Shown here piece by piece: positions 24,150-37,239 of a stretch of DNA of 64,000 bases (position 1 is the stretch's first letter; each line of letters starts with the position of its first letter). Below the pieces are notes generated by a model. That model did no database searches and was not told where the DNA came from. It saw only the letters and a program-made list of their open reading frames with translations. The position numbers and the translations under genes are program-made. This DNA is from Musa acuminata AAA Group (Eukaryota > Streptophyta > Magnoliopsida > Zingiberales > Musaceae): the NCBI RefSeq assembly GCF_036884655.1, contig NC_088349.1, positions 44,110,501-44,174,500 on the forward strand, read 5' to 3'.

Positions 24150-24722
24150 ATAAATATCAACCAGCATAAACAATAGAGCAAAAATCAATAACACAGATTA
24201 AATCTTTTAACGTGAAAAATTTAATGTGGAAAAAATCACGGGACCGTAGTCCACCTCAAACTTCCACTATCAATAATAAAGATAACAGGTTTACAGTAGA
24301 TCTTCTCTAGAATAACTAGAGGATGAATAACATGAAGATCATATATCTTGGTTCAAGAATAGCATAATATAGGATGGATCTCCTCAAAAGAGAATTCTAG
24401 GTTTCACAAAGTAGATATAGCAGGAAAATATCTTAGAGAGGGTAAACTACATATCAACACCGTTAGGATTGTAGAGTTTACTACAAGAATTCTTCACATA
24501 AAATTTGGATCAAAACTGATAATGTTGGGTCAAAGCAGAAAAACTCATAAACCTAATCTCTCTCTATTTCTCTCCTTTTTCTTCTGCACGTCGTCGCACG
24601 CTGCATGCTCACACACGCACGCTACCCCAAAACCTATCTCTCTCTCTCTTTTTAATTTCTATCTTCAATTAGTGATTTGGGTTCAATAAACCTAATTGTT
24701 CAAGCCTGGGTTAAACCCAACA
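24150..24722 (-). mobile_element. Possible decayed LTR retrotransposon end
   Basis: The right edge, read on the minus strand, begins TGTTGGGTTTAACCCAGGC, a plausible LTR start. The left part contains 'tttaacgtg' and 'cgggaccgtagtccacc', wording I associate with plant LTR element ends. No protein remains are present. The call rests on these motifs only. Confidence 0.3.
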
Positions 24723-26760
24723 GAATTTGCTCCTATTACCTACCTAGTGGTGCAAAACATTATACATAGTATCTGGATTCTATTGGATAATTTTGAAATA
24801 TAATTTTTCTTATATATTTAGAAAGAAAAATGTGGTGACTAATTAGTTGATCGTTAAAAAGTAAAACCTTTATATATTTTTTTTCGAGAGGGGAGTGTTG
24901 ATTTTCTTGATTGAGTTATACATGTTTTCTTTTCGTAATACAAAAATGTTAACTGGGAAGCTTAAGAGACTGGCGTTCATTGAACAAAATCTTAATAGTT
25001 TCGTTGTGGGCGGTATTTGCTGATCACAAAATAAATCTGCATGTTCTTTTCCTTATTGTAAGCCAAAACATTATGGATCTTTTAAAGAGTATTCAAAGTG
25101 GATAATAATAGAAATTTTTTTAAGTGATCCAAATTCTAAACAATTTGATCAAAGTTAAAATGTGTTGAAAAATAAAAAAAATAATAAATTTTGATCAAAG
25201 TTTTAAAAACTAAAACGATCTACAAAATATTTATAAAGGTTTCATGTAGAATGTTTTTGATTTGGAGTTCAATCATCTTAGCTAAATAAAATTATAATAA
25301 TTTTATAAATTTATGAAGTGGTGGAATCTATTTTAAGAACAATGTATCTCATATATTTTGGTTTTACCTTTTATAAACTCTTTTATAATCTTTATAAATA
25401 TTTTCTAATCTATGATGGATTTCATAACTTATAAATTTAATTTAATTTTTTTGCTCTTTTATCAATTATAACACATTTTAATCAAAATTATGTCAAAAAT
25501 AGCAAAAATGACTTAAGGATAAATTAAATTGATATCTAATAACAACTATGATTGTTTCTTGACAGTACTATTATATTTTTAATAAGTCATACTATATTTA
25601 TTAAGATATTAATTAAAAGTATTATTTTATTATTTAATATATCATTATAGTCGCATTTGGTTTATTGATATTTTTACATTTTCTTTTGATAAAGTGAGAG
25701 AAAAGTATCTTAGTCTTTTACACAATCTAGTGAAGTCATCCTTTTCTAGGTAAAAAGAAAAAAATAAAGAGTTTTTTTAATGATCTATCTTATAAATAAA
25801 TATAATTTTATTAGTATTATATTTTAAAAATTAAAATTATCTAAAGATAATTTTGATATGCATAAAAGATATTTTAATGAAAGGACATGTCTCTTACAAC
25901 AATATCATTTAAATGTGACATTTGGGATGCTTTTTAGGCTCTATAAATAAAACTATAAATAGCTATAATTTATTAATTCATATTTCAATACAATTCCTTC
26001 TTTTTATTTTTAAAAATATTATTATTATTTTCTTTTGCTACTACTTGGTTTGCTAAGAGAGGTTAGTTAACTAACTGTATGATTATGCTCATAAGAAAGA
26101 TAATATCGATTCGTGTTCGCAAGGATAAGATGGATTGAATATTGAGATTAGAATTTCAATCAATCCCACATGTAAGGATGAGTTTTTCATATTAAGACAT
26201 TGATTACATGCCTTTAAGTTTTTTCTAAACTTTATCTTTTTATTTTTATTATTTTAATATATTTTTTTTTTCTTCATCAAAATTTGTATATCATTATTTT
26301 GCTCCAACAATTTAAGATAAAATCTCAATGAATTTTGGTTAGAATTACAATAATAAATTAATATGATTAAAACTAATTAATTGTCATGTTTTCTTAATAA
26401 TTCAAGTATTTACTTATTTATCGTCTAAATTGAGAATGGCCAGCATTTACTTCTAGTTTTATCTAATTATTCACTATTTGATCTTTGTTGGATTAATTAG
26501 ATACATAATTTATGTGAATGAAGATTGTACTAAATTTAACATTAAAATTAAGATATATTATAATTTGAGACTCAAAACCTAGTGTATTAATAAAAATATT
26601 ATTAGTTTATAGATATTATTTATAAATTAAAAAAATCTTAAAATAAAAAATTCTTTTTTAGAGACAAATAAAAGAATATCAAATCTCATTATATTAATAA
26701 TAATTTTAATAGTTTAAAAACATTGCTTCGTACAAAAAAAATGTCATGTCTTGTTTCTTT
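24723..26760. other. Very AT-rich intergenic sequence
   Basis: About 2 kb with poly-A/T runs and no frame of note. Nothing recognised. Confidence 0.5.
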
Positions 26761-26777
26761 AACATATAGCTGTATAT

Positions 26778-26872
26778 AACGGTGTGATGTCAAACTAACC
26801 GCTACGTAGATTGGGTAAATATAACGGAACGATTTTAGAATGTAACGCTTGGGCCGAGTGGCATCTATATAA
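26778..26872 (+). promoter_or_regulatory. Putative promoter of the CDC20-like gene: AACGG motifs and TATA box
   Basis: AACGG occurs at 26778-26782 and 26823-26827. This is the core of the mitosis-specific activator (MSA) element that three-repeat MYB factors bind in plant G2/M genes. A canonical CTATATAA lies at 26865-26872, about 400 bp before the start codon. A short (CTCTCGG)4 repeat (about 26933-26959) follows in the presumed leader. Confidence 0.45.
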
Positions 26873-27269
26873 CCCGAGGGCCACTCTGTTGCAATCACAA
26901 CAACTTCTCTGCCCTCGCGCGCTCTCCTCCTCTCGGCTCTCGGCTCTCGGCTCTCGGCGATCTCGTCGTTCTGCGAAGGTCGGAACTGCTCTCCGACGAA
27001 CACGAACGGGCACAGCTACGAGGGTCCTTCCCTTCGATTTTTATTGCGGTGATCTCATTCCTTTCTTTTTTCTCTTGTTTCGTTTCGTTTCGTTTCGCTT
27101 GGTTCTTCATCCGTCGAAATTTTGATTCGGGTTCAGAATTTTTGTTGGTCTTGGGGTTCTTTTAATCGATTCTTGGTTGTCGGCTTTCTTGTGGGAAGAT
27201 CGATCTTTCTGGTTTTCACGATCGTTTTTCGTCACCACGCCAGTCTCGTTCTGGTTTCGATTGGAAAAT

Positions 27270-28541
27270 ATGTCTTCTTCGCGTTCTAGGCGTGTGGAGT
27301 ACGACCGCTTCATCCCGTTCCGGTCGGCGATGGACATGGACTACGCACGCTTTGCCCTAACCGGGCCTTCGAGACCGCAGCGTGATGGTTCGAGGGAATC
27401 CCCATCGAGCGTGGCGTACCAAAAGCTTCTTGATGACTGCATTTTGAAGAACAGGTCTCGTATCCTCGCTTTCAAGACTGCACCTGAAGCGCCGGCCAGC
27501 AAGCTGCCCCAGTTTGACGAGCCCATTCGGCCGCAGAAGAAGCAACAGAGGCGAATCCCTAAAGAACCAGAGAGGGTTTTGGTAATCCACGGCTTGTTGG
27601 ATGATAATGTTTTGAATCTCCTCGACTGGGGAAGCAATAATGTGTTGGCGATTGGCCTTGAGGACGCAGTGTATCTCTGGGACGCTGCAAACGAGTCGAC
27701 TAAGGTTCTACAACCCGTAGAAGACAGAGGACCTATCACTTGCGTCCGATGGTCGCCAGACTGTGCAGTTCTTGCTGTCGCATTTGGCAATTCAGATTTA
27801 GCCCTGATTGATCCAGCAACAGGACATGTCGTGGATGGGATGGAAGATGAGAACCAGGCCCCTGTGTTGTCACTTGCGTGGAGAAGTAATTCAATTTTGA
27901 CGGTCGGAAGATTTGATGGCACTGTTGTTGATTATGACTTTAGAAAGGATGACATGTTCATCTGTTTCTATAATGGGCATCGGCGTGGAGTTTGTAGTCT
28001 TAAATGGTCCGTGTTGTCAGGGCGGTATTTGGCGAGTGGAGGGTAGGACAAACTAGTGCACATATGGGATGCCTGCATGCCTGTCTCAAGTCAACATCAA
28101 TGGCTTCACAGGATCAGCAGCCACACTTCCATTGTGAAGGCCGTTGACTAGTGCCCAACTCGGAGCAACTTGCTGGCTTCTAGTGGAGGTTGCAATGATC
28201 ATTGCGTTAAGTTTTGGAACACCGTTAATGGTGTTTGCTTGAACTCAATTGATGCTGGCTCTGAAGTTTGTGCATTGCTATGGGACAAAAACAAATCTGA
28301 ATTACTGACCTCCCATGGTTCGCCGAACAATCAACTCACCTTGTGGAATTACCCATCCATGACGAGAGTGGCTGAGGTTTCCGGTCATTCATCCCGGGTT
28401 CTTTCCTTGGCTGGGAGCCCACTGGGAGGTGTAGTAGCTTCTGCAGCAGCAGATGAGACAGTCAGATTTTGGAATATCTTTGAGACTCCTAAAATAATAA
28501 AACCTGAACTGCCCTTTGCCCAATTTAATGTCATAAGATGA
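27270..28541 (+). pseudogene. CDC20: CDC20-like APC/C activator, intronless copy with two in-frame TAG codons
   Basis: CDC20 is the WD40 co-activator that brings substrates to the anaphase-promoting complex. One continuous 424-codon frame from ATG 27270 shows the C-box DRFIPFRSAMDMDYA (residues 12-26), the RTRILAF-equivalent NRSRILAFKT, then the WD40 propeller: NLLDWGSNNVLAIGLEDAVY, CVRWSPDCAVLAVAFGN, YNGHRRGVCSLKW, HIWDACMP, NDHCVKFWNT, LTLWNYPSM, DETVRFWNIF. It ends in the IR tail (FNVIR) that docks on APC/C. TAG replaces sense codons at 28044-28046 (residue 259, where Asn is usual in GGND) and 28149-28151 (residue 294, where Trp is usual in WCP). The rest is unbroken, so inactivation looks recent. 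No introns are present although plant CDC20 genes usually have several, which suggests a retrocopy. Confidence 0.85.
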
Positions 28542-30159
28542 AAAGGCGGATAGGTGGAAATGATTTAAGATTCCAAATGGAAGACTTCTCTAGTGCTTGA
28601 CATGAAGATTTGTTGTTGGTAGCATTGCAATGGGAAGTTTCGTGGTGTCAAAGAGGCAGCACATTTTCATACAAGCGTATAAATTTGAGATCTTCAAATA
28701 CAAGCGCCACTGCCTAAGGTAAGTTAGAAGCCTTACAGCCTTTTACAGCATTTTAGTAGGCTTATTTACAACATGACTGTCATTGCAGCTACGAGGCTGA
28801 TTTTTGTTTCCTATTTATTGTTTATTATTTCATAGTTATCGATATGATTATTGCCCAATTGATGAAACATGTGGTCTATAATTATTGCCCAATTGTTATA
28901 ATCTAATTATGTGATTTAAAGTGATTTCAATTTGCTTCTCTTGTGTTTCTTTTTTGTAAGTTACTATCTTTGTCTTTGTTTGAGAATTTTTGTGTAGACT
29001 ATATATTTTGTTGTGTATGCTAATCATGCATAATTAGATCAAACTGATAGATGCTTATTTTTTTTTCTTTTTTGAGTTGAGATTTCTTATGATATTCAAT
29101 ATGGCCTTGGTATCACATGAAGACATCACATTGCACACCTAGAAGAGTGTTTGACAATCGAGAGATCTATGCATTATAAGAGGTAATTGCCTATGGTCTT
29201 ATGTTTCTATTTTTCTTTCCGACTATAGGTTTCCTATGATATAAGTTAAACTTAAGAATTTTATATTCTTTTAGGACTATAAAGAAACTTTGAAGATTGC
29301 AATATGGCCTTGAGTATCACACGAAGATATCATATTGCCAAAACAAACTTTGAAGATTGAACCGCATAACAAACTTCAGATTTCCTTTTTCATTTTTTTT
29401 TGAGTTGAGATTTCTTATAACATTCAATATGGCCTTGTTATCACATGAAGACATCACATTGCATATCTAGAAGTGTGTTTGACAATCGTGAGATCTATGC
29501 ATTATAAGAGGTAATTGCTTATGGCCCTATGCTTCTTTTTTCTTTTCTAACTATAGGTTTCCTATGATATAAGTTGAACTTCAGAATTTTATATTCTTTT
29601 AGGACCATTAAGAAACTTTGAAGATTGAACTGTGTTGCTTTATTGCCAGACCAAAGTACTTTCACATGATGAATTTAAAATCTTGCTATAGTGTCTTTGC
29701 TAAATCTTTATTCACAGATATAAGGATATTAAAGCATCTTTGGATTTGCTTAGAGGGTGAAAATATGGAAACTTATGGTATTGCACAACTATAATCATAT
29801 TCAACAACTAAGAGATCTATGCATAATTTTGATCTAAGATGTAACATCTTATGTCTTTATTTTTTGGGTGACTAAAGGTTCTCGAAAATATCCATTAGCC
29901 TTCAGATTTTTTTATATTCTTTTAGGACCATTCTAGAACCTGTGAAAACTTTTATTTGGTATAGATCATAATGAATAAATAGCCTTTCCTGTTCTGGAAA
30001 TTGGCTGACAGTAATTCAAAATTTTGGTCCCTATAACCACTTATACAAGCACTGTTTCCAGGTGAAAGGTCTCTGTTTTAAGTTAAAACTTTAAACACCT
30101 TTTACTACTTTGTATATTAATTAATTTGGATGGATTCTGATTTCCTTTCATTTTATGGC
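28542..30159. repeat. Non-coding stretch with a duplicated segment of about 180 bp
   Basis: 29059-29240 and 29392-29580 are near-identical direct copies (both contain 'gagttgagatttctta', 'caatatggcctt' and 'gacaatcg' then 'gagatctatgcattataag'). A shortened third piece lies at about 29298-29345. The unit reads like intron text rather than a gene or known element. The rest is AT-rich with nothing recognised. Confidence 0.6.
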
Positions 30160-33100
30160 ACTTCTTCCTCCAATTAGCCTCCTAAATCAAGTTGATGATA
30201 GTTTTTCACAGTGGAAACATCCTTCTGTCCAGCATGCTCTCTCTCAGGTTCAGCGGTGATGCATCTGGGTGATATACGTTATATGCATTTGTATTTTTAT
30301 CAAAAGTCTTAACAATTCATATTAATCTGTTGTTGCAGATAATTACAATGTCATCGTCATCTTCTTCATGCTTGTGCGGGCTATCTGTCTTCATTCTTAT
30401 CATCTCGTGTTTATTGGTTTCATACCAAATTTAATTATAAATAGACAACTTACTTTTTGGCTTTCTAAGTAAGCATTTATTTTTCAATCTTCAGGCAAAA
30501 GCAGCGATTTATGCTTTGGACCATTATCACCATGGATATATACAATTACTGTAAAGGTTTCATCTTTTCCCATAATAAGTCTATATATTTAGTCAACAAC
30601 TTGTATTTTTGTAACTGCATCGACCCTTTTTCAGTTTGATCTTGCAATTGAACTTCCGGAGGACCTCTTGGTGTTATTCAAGTAATTCCATATTTCCATC
30701 ATTCTTCTTGTTTTTATTACTGTTATGAAGGCTTAATTCTTTATTATAATGAATGCTCGTTTGGTTGGTTGGTTGGTTATGAAATCATGGATACAAGTGC
30801 AAGATATTGATATGATGGATATAGGCATGTATCAATGTATAATGTTCACTATTTAATGTGACAAAATTTGATATTTATTTAATGTTAGAATAGGTAGATG
30901 TATATAAATCATGATTCATCATAATTAACCTATTCATCATGAAAATATATAAATAATGTTTGGTGAATTATCTAACATAAGCAATTAAAACTATCTATGT
31001 TTGATGAGTACTTGGTCATTTCTTGGTGCAGATCTGATCTTTTTTGTGGTCAATACATTGTGATTTATTGTGGATGGTCAAATTATCAATCACTAATTTT
31101 CTCGTGAAATAATCTTCTCATTCTGAGAAAAATGTTATTTGATTTGAACATCATAGTCCTAGCATAACAAAAACTTTGAAGTTCAAAGACAATTTGTTCT
31201 ACTGTGGTATAATTGAATAGTCTTTAAAAAAATAAAATATAAACATTTTGTTGAGGATCATATCTTCTTTGTATTATGTATAAATATTGTTTGGTATGGC
31301 ATTTTCACTTTTTGTTCTTTTAAAGTACTAACACTTTTTCTATTGTGTTAAGAAATGAAAAAGTTTTTTACTTCCATTGAATTTGAAAATTACTTTTCAG
31401 TCAATTTTGTTGTCATATGATGGTCCTTACTAGTGTATCCCTTGATGGTCCTATAATTGTTCCCACCCTCAATTTTTTTCTATAATTTATCAATTGTTAA
31501 AGTTATGATTATTAATGTCCTTCTATAAAACCAAGAAAAACTAAAAGTGAAATAAATATTTTTCGAAGCTAAAAAATAGAATTAATGCCAAATTGGCTGT
31601 TGAATTGGATCATAGAGTAAAAAAGAAGAGTTGGCATCATTATGTAGTTTCACCATTTGATGTATGATAATATTTCAAGTTTGCTGTAGTGGTTGATGAT
31701 TGTCGAACTATGTCATGCTAGTATATTTTTCTATATTTTCGTGAAGTTTGGTCATATTAATTTTTCTTACACTTTACTCTATTTCGTCGATCACCTCCCT
31801 CTTTTCTTGAACATGGGAGCTTGGTTCACTAACAGTTATGTCCAGGATACATCTCGACTCTATGATTTCGCAGAACTGATTTTACCAAGAATACAAAATA
31901 GGATAATAAGTTCGTATCACATATTATAATTTATAGACTGGCCAAGGACCTTGCATTTGATTAGGTACTGAGATCTTACTGATACTTATTGCATTATGAT
32001 CTTAATTTTTTACTGATTTCATCAAGCTTTTTTTGGATATGCACAATTGGTCAAAAAATCAGTTGGGTCCTGATGCAATACCTTGTTTCTATGGCATAGA
32101 TCTAGCAACAGGTTTTAGTATGAAAATGTCTCTTTGTGAGTTCCACACATTGCAGCTAGCAACATGCATGTGATAGCTCTCTTGCACGCTTTCACTATGT
32201 TGTTTCTAAGACTAATGAAGTTTTAGCTCCTGATTGTTTTTAAGGTACAATAAAATATTTTCTTTATGGAACCATATATTCTAACTTCTAAGAACCTACA
32301 ATGGAATATTTCTAATGCCATATTTTCTGCAGGCACATTTGAGGAAAAGAGCATTTCCTGTTGTTTACTTATGGTGGATCATGTTTCTTATGTAGGATAA
32401 GATTTTTTTCATGCAGCTTTTATGCATGAAACAATAAGGATCCTACCTGTGAATTTGGAATTAACTATGGTTGGTTTATTCAAATCCTATGAATGTAAGT
32501 CCGTTTGTTCTAGTTATTGTCATTTAGTACTTTTTAGTTGATAAACCCTATATGTGACATCCATCTTTCATCTGTGTGTGCTCAAGAAATTGTGAATTTC
32601 GTCACAATGCCCCAGTTATTATCCAAATTCTATCCACTTCCTCCTGAATAAAAATTCAAGAAAAAGAAAAAAAATTTTGATACACTTCCGTATGATAGAT
32701 TATGCATTTATTTTCATGCTTCATGTTTGGTTGACTTTGTTCATAATGCCCTTACCAGGTGTTTCCATAATCTGGTAGTCGTGCTTATGTTGCTTTGAAG
32801 CAAGGTATACAATTAGTACCGGACAGTACGTACTAGTCCGACAGGTTACCGGTACGCGGATCGCCCATTACCGCCCAGCATAGCTTGGTAACGGTCGATT
32901 TTGACCCTTTCTCATGTTTTTAAACCCTTCTTCTCTCCTATTTCACTCCATTTCATTCTTATACTCTCTTAAACTATCTCAAAATCTTTTTTTCTCATAT
33001 TTGTGTTATCTTAAACTCCATTATACCTAAATTAGGTGTACCGCTCGGTACGCCGTACCGTACCATACCGAGCAACCTCGAAACATTGGCACGGTATGGT

Positions 33101-35010
33101 ATTTCAATCCTTGCCTTGAAATATATCTTGCTGGCCTTGTCTGGGCATATGGATGATGTATTGTCAAAATATAAGGTTTGACCTTCTATTGAAGTATCAA
33201 GCATAATTTTGCTTACTCTTTCCAGTCAGATAGATGATGCTTTTACCATCCGTGTAGGAATTTAAACATAGGCTTCTATTTCTTTTGGAGATGCTAGAAC
33301 CCTTCCTTGATCCTGTGATTACTGGAACAAAGAATATAACTTCTGAAGATGCTTATGATATACACTTGAAGAAATAGAAGAGCTGTTGTATTGCATTCAA
33401 TGTTATATGTACTGCATTACGAAGGCCTACCATTCTTCCTTTTGTGGAATCTGAATGGAAACGTGGATTTATTGCACCAAGGTCTACTGTAACAGCATAT
33501 GATATATCATAGGGAAAATAATAAAAACTTGAACATCTTTATAGTTTATACTTTATAGTGCTTATTTTTGGAGATGCAAAGAGAGAGAATGAAGTGATCG
33601 GTGAAGACTGCAGTTTAAAATGATGTGAGAGTAAAAAAAAAAAGAAATTATTTTTTGTTTTTTTTTCCTGCAATAAAAGGAATCTTATCAAATGCACCTT
33701 GTTGGTTGTTACATTACTTGGTTTTCATTTAGCTGACAATATACTGTCTTCATTGTCTTTCTATATTGCAGTGTACTCCTTTTTGTTTTGGAGCCACATA
33801 TGCCATTTCCTTCAGATATTGACCTTTGCAAATGTTCATTTCCTAAAGATGCTGATCAAGAGTCTTTAGCTGTTTCTTCTGACTTTGTGATATGTTCTCA
33901 TGGGGCTTCTAGCACATCCAGTAGTCCACATGAAGCAAAGAGAAAGATTGATGCATCTAAAGCTGCCACAAGAAAAGATGCACTCCAAGATGCTAATCTG
34001 GAGTTTGCTCCTAGAGATCTGTCAAAAATTGTTCTGACAAGTGTTTCCAATTATTTTTCTGGGGACTAGGTCAGATTGAATTCCGGTTGTCGGTATATAG
34101 GGCTTCCTAATTTGAACGTTTGGCAGCTGATTTGTGTTCCCAGCATGACATAACCCCAGAAAGCCATGAAGCTGCAAAAGAAGCCATACTCTTGGCTGCA
34201 GAATGTTATGTCAACTCATTCTTTATAATCGATTTCATATGGATGCAATTCAGAGCTTATGAATCAGATGAAAATCATTGGATCCAAATTCAAGAATAAA
34301 AATGGATTAGTGGTGTTTTATGAAGACCTTAAGAGATGTAATGTCAATCTGGAGACAGTAGCTTATCTTGAAAGTAAAAGATATATAACTGTTCTACAAA
34401 TTCTGCTTCCGCTAAACTAGACCTCGAATCTGAGAGAATTTTGGCTCTTGGGAAACCTTGTACATATTATTTTGAAGGTAATCAGCAGGCTTTGGAAATA
34501 TCACAAGTCAACATTGAATCTGATGTGGCAACATTGATTAGGCAGAATCAACCATTGCTTTGCCACTTTGTAATCCTCCTACAGAGTCTCCCCTCTTTCT
34601 ACTGCATTCTGCAACTGAGTTATCCTGTTCTGTAGAGAATGTTAATGACATTATACTGCAGTCAGCTGCAAATCTTAGTGGACAACTTATAACTTTGTAC
34701 ACCCAACTGAAAGCAGGCAACATGCAGCTTGAAATGGAAAAGCTTCATGGGCTGCGAAGTGCCCATCTTCGGGAAATGATGAACGGACATATCCCATTGG
34801 CATCAAAAGTGCTGGTTTCATCTACAGAACTTTAGTTCCACATTTATCGTTGATGCAGAAAATATGCAGATTTTCAAGTTGCATATGTCCATTTTCTAGA
34901 TTTTTAGGATGGATGTCAGTATCTTGAAATGCAAAGCAATACTTGAAGGGACACTTGTTTATTGCCTCTGATCTTTTACAAATTTCATCATTTTTTTTTT
35001 ATTAATTTTT
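30160..35010 (+). pseudogene. Decayed multi-exon copy of a large plant protein gene (family not named)
   Basis: Exon-like islands in one order on the plus strand, separated by AT-rich intron-like sequence. 30170-30245: LLNQVDDSFSQWKHPSVQHA. 30495-30552: AKAAIYALDHYHHGYIQLL. 30637-30684: FDLAIELPEDLLVLFK. 33258-33500: RLLFLLEMLEPFLDPVI then, after a stop, a CCIAFNVICTALRRP block. 33772-34067: LEPHMPFPSDIDLCKCSF. 34120-34260: HEAAKEAILLAAECYVNSFF. 34441-34560: VATLIRQNQPLLCHFVI. 34590-34835: FLLHSATELSCSVENVNDII. 34890-34980: FLGWMSVS, stop, NAKQYLKGHLFIASDL. The islands resemble a large conserved, uncharacterised plant protein I cannot name with certainty. Stops (near 33376, 34068 and 34917) and frame changes show it is dead. 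Retained intron-like gaps argue for a DNA-level duplicate, not a retrocopy. Confidence 0.55.
32805..33120 (+). repeat. CGGTAC-rich dispersed repeat, copy A
   Basis: The head is 'agtaccggacagtacgtac' then 'ggttaccggtacgcggatcg'. The middle contains 'ggtcgattttgaccctttc' and 'tttaaacccttcttctctcc'. The tail is 'taggtgtaccgctcggtac' and 'ccgtaccataccgagcaacc'. The same order of head, middle and tail occurs at 50288-50950, and in part at 49680-50080. Not identified with a named family. It lies inside an intron-like part of the decayed gene at 30.2-35.0 kb. Confidence 0.7.
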
Positions 35011-37239
35011 ACGGATGAGTTAGCACTTACCGATAATTTAGTAAAAGAATTTTTAATTTGCATATTCATATCCATCAGTCAGATGGCATATGTTATTCCA
35101 GTTTGGTCAGTTTGGAGAAATAATTTTGGAAGTTGTTGGTATGCAACTAAACTCTCTTCCATGCAATATTGTTGTTCCAGATATCCTCTTTTGGTTTGCT
35201 GACTTTTGTTAGTGGTTATTATCTAGAAACAATAAGGAACCATCTTCATGTTACAAAAAAATACTATTCCTTTGAGATGTCATATCGTTAGAAATGCCAA
35301 GGTTATTATTTTTTGCGTGCTTAAATGGTTATTATTTTTTACGTGCTTAAATCGAATACTGTTGAGCACATGCAAGCATTGGTTAATAAAATGCCCAGAA
35401 TAGCTCACATCTTGATATCTCTTTATTGGCAAGTAGCATCTACTTGATTTTCAAGTTGCTTGAGAATATTACTTTCTCTTATGGTTTCTTCTCTATATTC
35501 TATAATCTTGATTTTCTATTGTAATGCACCAAAAATTTTATAGTATCTGTAGACTGATAAATGGTTATCATCATTATGTGAAAGGAGTATTGATAACCTT
35601 AGCGGTAAACTGATAATGAGATTTTATTGATGGGCTTATTCTGCATAATGTTGGGTCATTCAGAACCAGAATGGTCATCTGTTGCATTGCATCATCTTGG
35701 GAGAATTGTTGACCTAGGCAGCTACAATGGTGTGAATGAACTATCTGACACGGTTAAACAAAATTTGGTTTGCTCTCGGTCAATAGGGGCTCTTCCTGAA
35801 TAAGTAGATTCCATTTTAGTTACAAAGACATGGGATAGAATGATGGTAGTAGCATCATTTGACCCTTCAATACTGTAGCGAACATATGTATTAGTGTTGT
35901 TACTAGCCTTTGTCCTGTATATAGAAAGAGCTCAACTATAATCCTTTCTTGTAGCCACTTATACCATCCTTCGAGAAATGGGCAAAGTTGCCAATTCAAT
36001 AGAAGTGGGTCATTTAACAAGACTTTCATTCCATATTCTGACAAGTGCTTGTCTTTGTTCTCCTGCTGAGGATATTACTTTGATACCTGAAAGTGTTTGA
36101 AGGAACCTGGAGCAGATGGGAATATCACAGACAAGTACTTGCATATATTTCTTTACATATTTCCTGATGTTTGTTTCCAAATATATATTGTAGTGTAACT
36201 ACTTAAGAGCATCATTATTATCACATATTGAAACATATAATGTTGAACAATCAATTATATACTTTATATTTCTTGTGTTAGAAATTTGTTAGATGAAAAA
36301 ATTTTAAACCATTAGGCTATTTAATTTTTTTTTAATTTCAGGTGTGCTTAATGACTTGGAGAAAAATTTGTGCATATATTTGTGTAAACTTAGAAATGAA
36401 TTTGATGGTGCAAAACCGATATATTTGCCATATCTCTTTAATGGTTGATTTTGACATCTTATTATATGAAATAAATTATTTTAATTTTTAATCTATTTTT
36501 TCATGGCTTTATGATATGTTTGTTACATATCTTCTTTATTATTATTTTTTTTATGGAAGGTTATAAAAGAAATGCTATCATCCAGCTTTATGGGAAGCCA
36601 AGTGATCCTAAATTCCAAACTATTTAGGAGAAAATTCTTTAAGTTAGGTACTATGATAGATTATTTTTTTCTTATTTTTTTTTTATGAAGGTAGGGTATT
36701 ATCCACCCATATAGATGATTTACTTGGTTTGAGCACATAGTGAAAAGGCCTTAACTAGATTTTAGACCCAATTAGTTTTTTCGCTAGTTAATTCCACTAT
36801 CTTACATAAGTTGGTCTTTCTAGTACACACTAGTGGGCTCACAAGTTAGATTTTCTGAAAGAGCCAAATATGATGAGTTAGTTCTGGACACAAATTTTGA
36901 GCTAAAGCATTGTTTGTTTTATTATTTTATATGAGTCCCTATCTTTACATATATTATTTTGTAGGGCCTTACGTCTACCTAAATATATGGTTCCAAACAT
37001 GGTCTAATATTAGTCTGTATTATTTATATATAATATTAGTCTGTGTACTGCTCAATATATGATCATATTAGACTAGTATATTATTGATACTAGTTTTTTA
37101 TCAAGATTTAAATTTATAGTTTCAAATAGCATAGCATATGAAGTAGTAGCATATGAAGGATACTACTAATATACACTTGAATTGATTATATAAGCATACT
37201 AAGTGAGAGAGAAAGTATTAGCACCACCAACTCATTCCA
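35011..37239. other. AT-rich stretch without a recognised gene
   Basis: It may include further decayed exons or introns of the preceding pseudogene (35640-36100 is slightly less AT-rich), but nothing can be supported. Confidence 0.4.
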
